Made by a program: the position numbers and the translations under genes. A model generated the notes under the pieces. It was not told the DNA's origin. It worked only from the letters and a program-made list of their open reading frames with translations, and did not search any database. 5,164 nucleotides of DNA from JAKLQJ01 sp964534135 (lineage in GTDB: Bacteria > Elusimicrobiota > Elusimicrobia > Elusimicrobiales > UBA9959), in NCBI GenBank assembly GCA_964534135.1, contig CAZHQC010000137.1:1-5164 (forward strand), given 5' to 3'. Shown here piece by piece: positions 1 to 5,048 of the stretch (position 1 is its first letter; every line of letters begins with the position of its first letter).

Positions 1-9
1 TAACTTCTT

Positions 10-36
10 ACTTCTATATAACATTATATTTGAAGT
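10..36. repeat. Interrupted AT-rich inverted repeat
   Basis: ACTTC (10-14) pairs with GAAGT (32-36), and ATATAA (16-21) with TTATAT (24-29), separated by small mismatches and a two-base centre. It lies downstream of the leftward beta-flower-type gene. No T-run follows on the minus strand, so a terminator is not supported. Confidence 0.3.
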
Positions 37-94
37 GTAACATACAAGTGAGTGAATGTGAAACCTTTACCCAATTGATACTTTGTTTTCCCCT

Positions 95-421
95 TTACTC
101 ATCGTCATCATCGATGATATCAAAGGTTTTTAGGGCATCCTCAAGGTTTTCAAGGTCCACATCTTTGCCAACAATATCTTCGGGAATAACCGGCGCCTCT
201 GGCGGCAAGGGGGGAATCGGAGGAACTTTAGGTTCAGGAGGCTTGATTGTTGTGCTTTTTAAAATGTATTTATCTTCGTAAAGCTCTCCCAGGAGTTCTC
301 CATTTTTCCGCCAAATTTGCTCATCTTCAATCCAACCGAGCCATTTGGCATTGGCATCAAAAAGATTATTACCCGAAATGAATCCAAAATATTTGCCATT
401 CCATCTAAATATATATGTCAT
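95..421 (-). CDS. Small beta-flower-type repeat protein with proline-rich linker and acidic tail
   Basis: The 108-residue protein has three parts. Residues 3-56 show a clear 16-residue period: hydrophobic pairs at 4-5, 20-21, 36-37 and 52-53, Asn at 8, 24 and 40, Gly (or Ala25) at 9, 25 and 41, Gly at 13, 29 and 45, and Ile/Leu at 15, 31 and 47. This pattern of short beta-hairpin repeats resembles the bacterial '4-fold beta flower' proteins, where four repeats close into one small beta fold. Residues 59-80 are proline-rich (PPEP, PPIPPLPPE) and 81-108 are acidic, ending in DDDDE. There is no signal peptide or membrane segment, so it is probably cytosolic. The ATG start is supported by GAGAGG at 430-435, 8 bases upstream. 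The biochemical role of the family is not known to me. The repeat is seen directly; the family assignment is inference from pattern. The reading frame itself is well supported. Confidence 0.75.
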   Translation of the reverse strand: MTYIFRWNGKYFGFISGNNLFDANAKWLGWIEDEQIWRKNGELLGELYEDKYILKSTTIKPPEPKVPPIPPLPPEAPVIPEDIVGKDVDLENLEDALKTFDIIDDDDE

Positions 422-429
422 TTTAAAGA

Positions 430-435
430 CCTCTC
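430..435 (-). promoter_or_regulatory. Ribosome binding site of the beta-flower-type gene
   Basis: The minus strand reads GAGAGG 8 bases before the ATG ending at 421. This site supports both the reading frame and the start of this short gene. Confidence 0.7.
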
Positions 436-446
436 TTTAAATGTTT

Positions 447-475
447 TTGTGACGCTCAATTCGAATATTTATTAT
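447..475 (+). promoter_or_regulatory. Candidate plus-strand promoter facing the gene-free region
   Basis: TTGTGA (447-452) and TATTAT (470-475) are separated by 17 bases, matching 4/6 and 5/6 of the sigma70-type consensus. It would fire rightward into 480-1030, where no convincing gene exists, and it overlaps the -10 candidate of the leftward gene. It could drive a non-coding transcript, or be a chance match in AT-rich sequence. Confidence 0.25.
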
Positions 476-476
476 A
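471..476 (-). promoter_or_regulatory. Candidate -10 box for the beta-flower-type gene
   Basis: The minus strand has a perfect TATAAT here, about 50 bases upstream of the start codon, in an AT-rich patch. It would give a leader of roughly 43 bases that includes the ribosome binding site. No good -35 is seen at 16-18 bases (ATAACT at 17), and a TTGATT lies only 10 bases away. In AT-rich DNA such a box can arise by chance, so this is tentative. Confidence 0.3.
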
Positions 477-511
477 TAAATTTTTTAATCAAGAGTTATA
501 TAAAGAACTTA

Positions 512-545
512 ATTTAGGACTGGGTAATTCGGATTTACCGTAGTT
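512..545. repeat. Degenerate repeat, copy 0
   Basis: It begins ATTTAGG and aligns without gaps to 561-594 at 25 of 34 positions by my hand count. Shared blocks are ATTTAGG, GGG, AATTC and CGTA. It is the least conserved and leftmost of three copies, and starts 49 bases before the next one. Confidence 0.6.
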
Positions 546-550
546 ATTAG

Positions 551-622
551 GTAACTCATTATTTAGGCGGGGGAAATTCAGGTGTATCGTAATTTGGGTT
601 GGGACACTTTCTATAAAAAAGC
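551..622. repeat. 72-base direct repeat, copy 1
   Basis: It opens with the 18-base core gtaactcattatttaggc (551-568), which recurs exactly at 686-703. It then runs through a G-rich block, an AATT-containing segment, a second G-rich block (596-603) and ends in ctataaaaaagc. Copy 2 has the same order of elements and the same 72-base length, with small internal shifts. The core identity is certain; the full-length extent is judged from the shared order and end. Confidence 0.75.
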
Positions 623-685
623 AAAGAGATTATATACGGAAAGGGTGTGGCGGTGATGTTTGGCAAGCAGAACCGTTCGGAATAA

Positions 686-757
686 GTAACTCATTATTTA
701 GGCTTTGGGGTAATTATGCTTTATCTTGAATAGGGTGGGGCTTTTTATAAAAAAAGC
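686..757. repeat. 72-base direct repeat, copy 2
   Basis: It carries the same 18-base core at 686-703, then GGGGTAATT, a TTTATC segment, the block gggtgggg (733-740) and the end ctttttataaaaaaagc. It starts 135 bases after copy 1. Its end overlaps the inverted repeat at 739-758. Confidence 0.75.
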
Positions 758-758
758 C
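739..758. repeat. Perfect 8-bp inverted repeat with ATAA loop
   Basis: GGCTTTTT (739-746) pairs with AAAAAGCC (751-758) across a four-base loop. Neither strand has a T-run after the stem, so it does not look like an intrinsic terminator. Copy 1 of the 72-base repeat has only a degraded version of this stem, so it may be the edge of the repeated element. Confidence 0.5.
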
Positions 759-759
759 T

Positions 760-948
760 GTGAGTTTGCTAGTGAGCGATTTCTGAGGTTTAGTCTTGCG
801 AGTAAGGTTTATGAGGGGATTTCACTGAAACGACGAGGATGTTTGAAGGAGAAAACTTTGTTTTCGACTGAGTTCCGCAGTCGCCGAATAAAGCGAAGAG
901 AGCAATGGCGTTTAAAACCTCTGTATGAGCGAGTCTGTAAACTTACAG
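760..948. other. Structured segment of unknown nature with an accidental-looking open frame
   Basis: Around the 856-893 stem-loop, GAGGTTT (785-791) is exactly complementary to AAACCTC (915-921), so the whole segment could fold as an outer helix enclosing the inner hairpin. CTGTAA (935-940) and TTACAG (943-948) form a further near-palindrome. A plus-strand frame runs open from a TTG at 726 to 971 and would encode an Arg/Lys-rich 81-residue peptide (RSRRIKRREQWR near its middle). It has no ribosome site and I do not recognise it. The segment may be a non-coding RNA, an interspersed repeat, or remnant coding DNA. Confidence 0.35.
856..893 (-). terminator. Stem-loop, candidate terminator of the AsmA-like/lpdA operon
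   Basis: Positions 865-870 (CGACTG) pair perfectly with 878-883 (CAGTCG) around a 7-base loop. Below a small internal loop (864 against 884-885), 856-863 pairs with 886-893 in eight more pairs, two of them G-T. Read leftward, the stem is followed at once by TTTTCTCCTT, a modest T-tract. It sits about 137 bases past the lpdA stop codon, and nothing better lies in between. The stem is seen directly; termination is inference, and the T-tract is interrupted by C. It could instead be part of a structured RNA or of a repeat element. Confidence 0.4.
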
Positions 949-1030
949 GATTTAGTTATTTCGACTATTAGTGTAAATTTACTGACAGACCTTTTCGAAA
1001 CCTTTGTCAATAATTGTGGGTTCTCTTCTT

Positions 1031-2395
1031 TTATTTGTTCAATGTTTCACCGATGGCTTCAGCCATTGTCGGATGGGCAAAAATCAATTCTTTCATATCA
1101 CTTCTTTTAAGTTTGAATTTTATTGCCACCGCTATAATGTGAATAAGCTCTGTTGCGCTCTGGCCTACTATTTGCGCGCCTATAATAACATCATCAGAAG
1201 CATTATAAACTATCTGCACAAAACCTTCGGCCGCTTCCGTTGTTAAGGCCTTTCCTGAAAAGTTTAAATAGGTTCTTTGAGTTTTGGCTTCAATACCTTT
1301 TGTCTCCGCTTCACTTTTGTTTAAGCCTATGGAGGCCGCTTCCGGCCAAGTATAAATACATTTAGGCACGATATTACTATCAAAAGTTTTTTTAGCGCCC
1401 ATGATATTCTCAGCCGCTATTTCGCCTTGCTTTGTTGCTGAATGAGCCAGTAGAGATATGCCGTTAATATCGCCTATGGCATAAATATTTTCAATTTCAG
1501 TTTGCAGATAGTCATTAACTTTTAAACCTTTATTATCAGAGCTAAGTTTAATTGTTTCAAGATTTAATTCTTTTAAATTGGCGCTTCTGCCCGTGGCAAC
1601 CAAAATATCTTCAACTTCAATTTTTGTTCCGTCATCTAAGTTAAGAGTTTTCTTGGTGTCTGTAATTTCAAGGGTTTCAGCTTTTTTGCCTAAATAAAAT
1701 TTAATGCCTCTTTTTTCGAAAGATGTTTTAAGGGCTCTTGTGACCATGGCATCTTCACCAGGCAGAATCCCTGGCATTAACTCTATTACGCTAACATCTG
1801 TTCCCATGGAATTAAAGAAACAGGCAAATTCGAGGCCTATTACGCCGCCGCCGATAATTGCCAGTGATTTTGGCAATTTTGGAATATCAAAGATTCTATC
1901 GGAATCCAAAAACTTATCTTTGAAATTGGCAAATGGCGGGGGAAAACCGGGAGTTGTTCCAGTTGCTATAACGGCATAATCAAATGCTTTTATTATTTCG
2001 CCTTCCGCCGTTTGAATTTTTATTTTATTGTTTGATTCAAAAGATGCTTTTCCTTTTATAATCTCAATTTTTTTCATTTGAATCATTTTCTCAAGCGAGG
2101 TTCTCAATTTTAAAATCACATCTGTTTTCCTTTGTTTTATTTTATCCCAAGAAAGCATAGCCACATCAAAATTTAGCGTTTGGTCATCTTTGAGGAGTTG
2201 TTTTAAAATTTCAAGAGAATAGACTCTATGGCCGGCATCTAAAAAAGATTTGGAAGGAATGCAGCCTCTGTTTAAACATGTGCCACCTAAATTCCCTTTT
2301 TCTATTATGGTTACATTGGCGCCAAGTTCTTTTAGTTTAAGCGCGCATGGATAGCCCGCCGAACCCGAACCGATAATTATGATATTTTTACTCAT
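1031..2395 (-). CDS. lpdA: Dihydrolipoamide dehydrogenase (E3)
   Basis: This FAD enzyme re-oxidises protein-bound dihydrolipoamide with NAD+ in 2-oxoacid dehydrogenase complexes or the glycine cleavage system, in the cytosol. All signature sites are present in 454 residues: the FAD dinucleotide-binding GSGSAG (9-14) with Glu32, the redox disulfide in GGTCLNRGCIPSK (Cys40, Cys45), ATG (144-146), the NAD-binding GGGVIGLE (182-189) followed by Glu205 (typical of NAD rather than NADP use), ATGR (267-270), the FAD-contacting YAIGD (305-309), and the C-terminal His441-Glu446 pair in HPTMAE. Length is close to the usual 460-480, and there is no fused lipoyl domain. The ATG is preceded by GGAG (2404-2407) at 8 bases. 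It is the second gene after the AsmA-like gene, with a 30-base gap. No E1, E2 or glycine-cleavage gene is in the window, so its lipoyl partner is unknown. Other members of this disulfide oxidoreductase superfamily are less likely, given the GGTCLNxGCIPSK and HPTxxE motifs. Confidence 0.95.
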   Translation of the reverse strand: MSKNIIIIGSGSAGYPCALKLKELGANVTIIEKGNLGGTCLNRGCIPSKSFLDAGHRVYSLEILKQLLKDDQTLNFDVAMLSWDKIKQRKTDVILKLRTSLEKMIQMKKIEIIKGKASFESNNKIKIQTAEGEIIKAFDYAVIATGTTPGFPPPFANFKDKFLDSDRIFDIPKLPKSLAIIGGGVIGLEFACFFNSMGTDVSVIELMPGILPGEDAMVTRALKTSFEKRGIKFYLGKKAETLEITDTKKTLNLDDGTKIEVEDILVATGRSANLKELNLETIKLSSDNKGLKVNDYLQTEIENIYAIGDINGISLLAHSATKQGEIAAENIMGAKKTFDSNIVPKCIYTWPEAASIGLNKSEAETKGIEAKTQRTYLNFSGKALTTEAAEGFVQIVYNASDDVIIGAQIVGQSATELIHIIAVAIKFKLKRSDMKELIFAHPTMAEAIGETLNK

Positions 2396-2403
2396 TGTTT
2401 TTT

Positions 2404-2407
2404 CTCC
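2404..2407 (-). promoter_or_regulatory. Ribosome binding site of lpdA
   Basis: The minus strand reads TGGAGAAA with GGAG 8 bases upstream of the lpdA ATG. It lies in the 30-base gap after the AsmA-like gene, consistent with separate initiation on a shared mRNA. Confidence 0.7.
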
Positions 2408-2425
2408 ATCGCAGTATGGTCTATT

Positions 2426-3679
2426 TTATTTACTGCCCCGTGTAACTTTGTTCATGGGACCAACATTCTTGGAATCTTCCGGATTCCTAAGAGCCATCTT
2501 GATATTTTTTGTAAACGTTTTAATGAAAGATACCAATTTGGTCCGTATTGTATATGAAAATTCCGGTTTTATATGAGGATTTGCATAAGGTCCTTTTGCG
2601 GTAATAGTCATTTCTTTATCCAGTATTTTGCCTTTAAAGTTTAAATCTATTTTATCTTCTTTATCCAGTTTAAACTCGGCGTTTATATTGAAGATATTTG
2701 AATCGATTTTAAAATCTTGAATAAGGAATACATCTTTGTTGAAAGAGCTTTTTGCCGAAATGTTTTTAAAAGTCAGGTCATCAATTTTAGGAAGCTCTTT
2801 TCCGTATATCTTTGAAAAAGTCTTGAAAATTTTAGTAATATTTTTTCTAAATGAATTATCTATATTTGGAACAAGTATTTTTTCAATCTTAAGCTCGGCT
2901 TTATAGTTTTGTTTATCCTCTTTTCTATTGATGTTAAGGAGGTCCCATTTGAGATTTATATTTTTAGTGTGAACATCATTACACGAGGAATCTTTTAGAT
3001 TGATTTCTCCAAAAAGGGAATTTAGATTATTTTCCTCAAACTTCATTTTTATATTGCTTTTGATATTTTTTGATACAAATGATTTATTTGAAAAGCTTCT
3101 TTTAAATAGTCCTTCACCGGATATTGAAAAAGAACCGCCATAGTAGGATAAGCGTTTGGAAAATTTTAAATCGGTATTATTCAGAGTCCACATAGTGTTA
3201 GACATTTTGTCTGTTATGAATAGTTCTGAGTTCTCCGCGATTATTTGCCTTGGCCAGTGGGAATAAAATTTATCTTTAGGTTTTGGCAGGATAGCTTGGA
3301 TATCGGAAAAATCCCAATAGCCGCTTTTGTTTCTAATAAGGGTAAGTTTAGCATTCACTAATTTAATTTTTGTGATGATGAAATTCCCTTTTAAAAAGGG
3401 AAGAGTTTTAAATTTGATGGCTGTTTTTTTTATTGAATAAACGCTTTTTGCCGAATCATTTTTTGCAAAAATATTTATGTCATATATTACTATGCCGTCA
3501 ATAAAGGAGAAAGATACTTTGCCTAAATCTATTTTTCTATTCAGTTTTTTTGCATGGGAGGATGAAAGTTTTTGAAGTGTTTTTTTTGCCGCAAAAGGCA
3601 AGCCAAAATACAATAGGGAGATGATTAAAATGACGGCTAAGGCTGAAGCAATGATTGTTTTTTTATTTTTGATTTCCAC
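2426..3679 (-). CDS. AsmA-like protein, membrane-anchored
   Basis: The 417-residue protein starts with a short Lys-rich stretch and one hydrophobic segment (about 8-31), then a long region predicted to lie in the periplasm. Residues about 43-130 (GKVSFSFIDGIVIYDINI and the segment ending GYWDFSDI) resemble the AsmA N-terminal domain. Near the C-terminus, alternating hydrophobic strands lead into GPYANPHIKPE (363-373), a typical end of an AsmA-type C-terminal domain. AsmA/TamB-type proteins are inner-membrane-anchored beta-rich proteins linked to phospholipid transport and outer-membrane biogenesis. This one is short beside E. coli AsmA (about 600 residues) and ends in a Lys-rich, partly amphipathic tail (379-417). 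The start is GTG; no in-frame ATG, GTG or TTG lies just upstream, and no Shine-Dalgarno is seen. It heads an operon with lpdA. The family is well supported; the exact substrate is unknown. Confidence 0.8.
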   Translation of the reverse strand: MEIKNKKTIIASALAVILIISLLYFGLPFAAKKTLQKLSSSHAKKLNRKIDLGKVSFSFIDGIVIYDINIFAKNDSAKSVYSIKKTAIKFKTLPFLKGNFIITKIKLVNAKLTLIRNKSGYWDFSDIQAILPKPKDKFYSHWPRQIIAENSELFITDKMSNTMWTLNNTDLKFSKRLSYYGGSFSISGEGLFKRSFSNKSFVSKNIKSNIKMKFEENNLNSLFGEINLKDSSCNDVHTKNINLKWDLLNINRKEDKQNYKAELKIEKILVPNIDNSFRKNITKIFKTFSKIYGKELPKIDDLTFKNISAKSSFNKDVFLIQDFKIDSNIFNINAEFKLDKEDKIDLNFKGKILDKEMTITAKGPYANPHIKPEFSYTIRTKLVSFIKTFTKNIKMALRNPEDSKNVGPMNKVTRGSK

Positions 3680-3685
3680 ATAAAA

Positions 3686-3694
3686 ATTATAACA
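3686..3694 (-). promoter_or_regulatory. Extended -10 promoter directly before the AsmA-like gene
   Basis: The minus strand reads TGTTATAAT: a perfect TATAAT (3691 down to 3686) preceded by the TG of an extended -10. Only six bases (3685 to 3680) separate it from the GTG start codon, so transcription would begin at or next to the start codon. No good -35 is seen at 16-18 bases (TCTACT at 17), as is usual for extended -10 promoters. If used, it makes a leaderless mRNA. Confidence 0.5.
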
Positions 3695-3748
3695 AATGCC
3701 AAGAGAATAGTAGATAGTGTATATTGAGATGAATCAGTGTTAGTTTTT

Positions 3749-3758
3749 GCAAATTTGC
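3749..3758. repeat. Perfect 10-bp palindrome GCAAATTTGC
   Basis: This palindrome sits between the two divergent promoter candidates and overlaps the TG of the rightward extended -10. It could be a regulator binding site, but short AT-rich palindromes also occur by chance. Confidence 0.35.
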
Positions 3759-3764
3759 TATATT
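3756..3764 (+). promoter_or_regulatory. Extended -10 promoter candidate for the NYN gene operon
   Basis: TGCTATATT has the TG-N arrangement and a 5/6 match to TATAAT. It lies about 90 bases before the NYN gene start, giving a leader of roughly 84 bases. The -35 position at 17 bases (AGTGTT) is poor. It is about 70 bases from, and back-to-back with, the leftward AsmA promoter candidate. Confidence 0.4.
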
Positions 3765-3781
3765 GTTTTCATAGGCGCCTC

Positions 3782-3805
3782 GCTTAGTTAGCTAATTAAG
3801 TAAGC
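3782..3805. repeat. Imperfect 24-base inverted repeat in the NYN gene leader
   Basis: GCTTAGTTA (3782-3790) is complementary to TAAGTAAGC (3797-3805) except for one central G-G mismatch, across a six-base spacer. It lies just downstream of the candidate rightward promoter, where an operator or an RNA hairpin in the leader could act. No T-run follows, so it is not a classic terminator or attenuator. Confidence 0.4.
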
Positions 3806-3840
3806 AAGATAAGGCCGGCAAAAAATACACCTAAAGCGCA

Positions 3841-3847
3841 GAGGGAG
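3841..3847 (+). promoter_or_regulatory. Ribosome binding site of the NYN-domain gene
   Basis: GAGGGAG lies 7 bases before the ATG at 3855. It is a strong site that fixes this start. Confidence 0.8.
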
Positions 3848-3854
3848 ACTGATT

Positions 3855-4454
3855 ATGAATTTTAAAAAAACAATTAAAGTTGCAATTTTTATCGATTACG
3901 ATAATTTTGCCATTGGCTATAAGGACCATTATGGCTGTGAGATTGATGAAAAATTATGGGATGTACTTGTAGATGAATTATTAAATTATTACAAAGCTAA
4001 CTTTAGTAAGAATGATTTTGAAATTATTGAAAATGCGGGCGCCTGGGTATGTGTGGGAATGAGTGAAGATCCTTATCGAGAAGAAAAAGACGAGAAGAAA
4101 AATATTTATCGACCGCTGGATAGAAAAGATGGTTTTATTTTAAATTATGGCTACAGAAAACCCGGTCATAGAGATGGCTCTAATTTATTCCATAAAGGCG
4201 GAGAAAAGGGCGTTGATAGTGAAATTATTTGCCAGATGTTAATGGGCGCTTTTCTAAATCATTATGATGCTTGCATCCTAATAAGTGATGATTCTGATTA
4301 TCTGCCAGTTGTAAGAAGAGTGCAGGAATATTTTGGAAAAAAAGTCATTCAAGCGGGGTTTCACTCCACAAGTAGATTAAGAGAGAAGGCTTATGCTCAT
4401 ATACCATTTGAAAAAGAAATGAATTTAAAAGAGTTGCTTAAGCGGATAGGGTAG
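3855..4454 (+). CDS. NYN-domain (LabA/DUF88-like, PIN-fold) protein, putative nuclease
   Basis: The 199-residue protein matches the NYN family, whose PIN-like fold holds clustered acidic residues that bind metal, and which is thought to cleave RNA. Visible motifs are the N-terminal strand with IDYDNF (Asp14, Asp16, Asn17), the central KGVDSEIICQMLMGA (Asp121, with Glu123 nearby), and ILISDDSDYLPVV (141-153), where Asp146 and Asp148 match the family SGDSDF motif. The usual Gly is Asp145 here. The next strand, KKVIQAGF (162-169), is also typical. Between the first and second motifs is a charged insert (70-107, EEKDEKKN). No signal or membrane segment is seen, so it is cytosolic. It is the first gene of a rightward pair with the flavin reductase (33-base gap). 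The family is clear; RNase activity and the target are inferred from relatives. Confidence 0.85.
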   Translation: MNFKKTIKVAIFIDYDNFAIGYKDHYGCEIDEKLWDVLVDELLNYYKANFSKNDFEIIENAGAWVCVGMSEDPYREEKDEKKNIYRPLDRKDGFILNYGYRKPGHRDGSNLFHKGGEKGVDSEIICQMLMGAFLNHYDACILISDDSDYLPVVRRVQEYFGKKVIQAGFHSTSRLREKAYAHIPFEKEMNLKELLKRIG

Positions 4455-4474
4455 ATTCTGGAGAATAGGAATAA

Positions 4475-4482
4475 AGGGGGAG
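4475..4482 (+). promoter_or_regulatory. Ribosome binding site of the flavin reductase gene
   Basis: AGGGGGAG lies 5 bases before the ATG at 4488, within the 33-base gap after the NYN gene. No promoter is evident in the gap, which supports cotranscription. Confidence 0.7.
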
Positions 4483-4487
4483 AAGAA

Positions 4488-5048
4488 ATGGGCAAAATCA
4501 AAATCGATAATAATGGTTTTACATATCCGATGCCGGTGACAATCGTTGGCGCGCATGTTAAAGGCAAACCAAATCACATGGCGGTCAGTTGGGTTTCAAG
4601 GATGAGTTCAAAACCGCCTTTGATAGGTATAGTATCTAGCGCGCATTATACTACTGAGGGTATTAAAGAAAATAAAGAATTCAGTGTGTGTATTCCAAGT
4701 ATTGAAATGCTTAAAGTGACTGATTATATCGGGACAGTATCGGGAGCGGATGAAGACAAGAGTAAAATATTTGATTGTTATTACGGTGAACTCAAGCATG
4801 CTCCCATGATTAAGGAATGTCCGGTCTCTGTGGAGTGTAGATTAATACAGACGGTGAAGTTGCCGAAAGCTGAATTGCTAATTGGCGAGATTATAAATGC
4901 TTATGGCGATGAGAAATATATGACAGATGGGAAACTTGATATAAAGAAGATAAAACCATTTACTTTAACTATGCCGGATAATAATTATCAGGCAGTGGGG
5001 GAATTGGTCGGAAAAGCATGGAAAGATGGTTTGGATTATAAAAAATAA
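4488..5048 (+). CDS. Flavin reductase family protein (flavoredoxin-like)
   Basis: The 186-residue protein matches the FMN-binding flavin reductase-like/flavoredoxin family across its length. Marks are YPMPVTIVGA (13-22), the KPNHMAVSWV segment (27-36), the PP-containing strand with HYTTEGIKEN (53-62) and FSVCIPS (65-71), TDYIGTVSG (78-86) with the following DKSKIF (90-95), the APMIKECPVSVEC stretch near 105-117, LIGEI in the last third, and a C-terminal VGELVGKAW. Family members bind FMN in a split-barrel fold and either transfer electrons (flavoredoxins of anaerobes) or reduce free flavin with NAD(P)H. Which applies cannot be told from sequence. Length is normal and the gene looks intact. 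It follows the NYN gene as the second gene of the unit, with no partner monooxygenase or sulfur-reduction gene in view. Confidence 0.9.
   Translation: MGKIKIDNNGFTYPMPVTIVGAHVKGKPNHMAVSWVSRMSSKPPLIGIVSSAHYTTEGIKENKEFSVCIPSIEMLKVTDYIGTVSGADEDKSKIFDCYYGELKHAPMIKECPVSVECRLIQTVKLPKAELLIGEIINAYGDEKYMTDGKLDIKKIKPFTLTMPDNNYQAVGELVGKAWKDGLDYKK

Larger units (their letters stand above)
422..1030. other. 609-base gene-free region with repeats and stem-loops
   Basis: No reading frame here has both a plausible start with a ribosome site and recognisable protein character. The left part (422-510) is very AT-rich and holds promoter-like boxes. Positions 512-757 hold degenerate direct repeats. Positions 760-950 are less AT-rich and contain stem-loop potential. 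The right part (950-1030) contains a perfect 10-bp palindrome, GTAAATTTAC (973-982), and the 3' flank of lpdA. The make-up suggests an intergenic repeat element, a decayed insertion or an RNA-encoding region; which of these cannot be decided from one copy. Confidence 0.6.

Noticed and set aside
30..517. Two plus-strand open frames overlapping the beta-flower-type gene (30-281 and 317-517)
   Set aside because: Both lie opposite the minus-strand gene, which has a good ribosome site and an internal repeat pattern. Their Ser- and Gly-rich peptides mirror the acidic and proline codons on the other strand.
512..757. CRISPR array
   Set aside because: There are only three copies, with unequal spacing (49 and 135 bases) and strong divergence, and no cas gene is present.
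739..758. Intrinsic terminator at the GGCTTTTT/AAAAAGCC stem
   Set aside because: The stem is mostly A-T and neither strand has a T-run after it.
935..948. LexA-like box CTGTAAACTTACAG
   Set aside because: The spacing between CTGT and ACAG is 6 bases instead of the 8 of the E. coli-type box, and no SOS gene follows.
726..971. Plus-strand open frame of 81 codons
   Set aside because: The start is TTG with no ribosome site, the frame overlaps the repeat end and a strong stem-loop, and I do not recognise the peptide. It is kept only as part of the structured segment, not as a gene.
925..1246. Two plus-strand open frames across the 3' end of lpdA
   Set aside because: They are antisense to the conserved C-terminal dimer domain of lpdA, lack ribosome sites, and their peptides are not protein-like.
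1704..1979. Plus-strand open frame inside lpdA
   Set aside because: It is antisense to a clear FAD/NAD enzyme and its peptide has no family character, so it is a shadow of lpdA codon use.
2379..2576. Plus-strand open frame antisense to the end of the AsmA-like gene
   Set aside because: It has no ribosome site and lies opposite a coding region with recognisable AsmA C-terminal features.
4608..4799. Minus-strand open frame inside the flavin reductase gene
   Set aside because: It is antisense to highly conserved flavoredoxin motifs and has no initiation signal.
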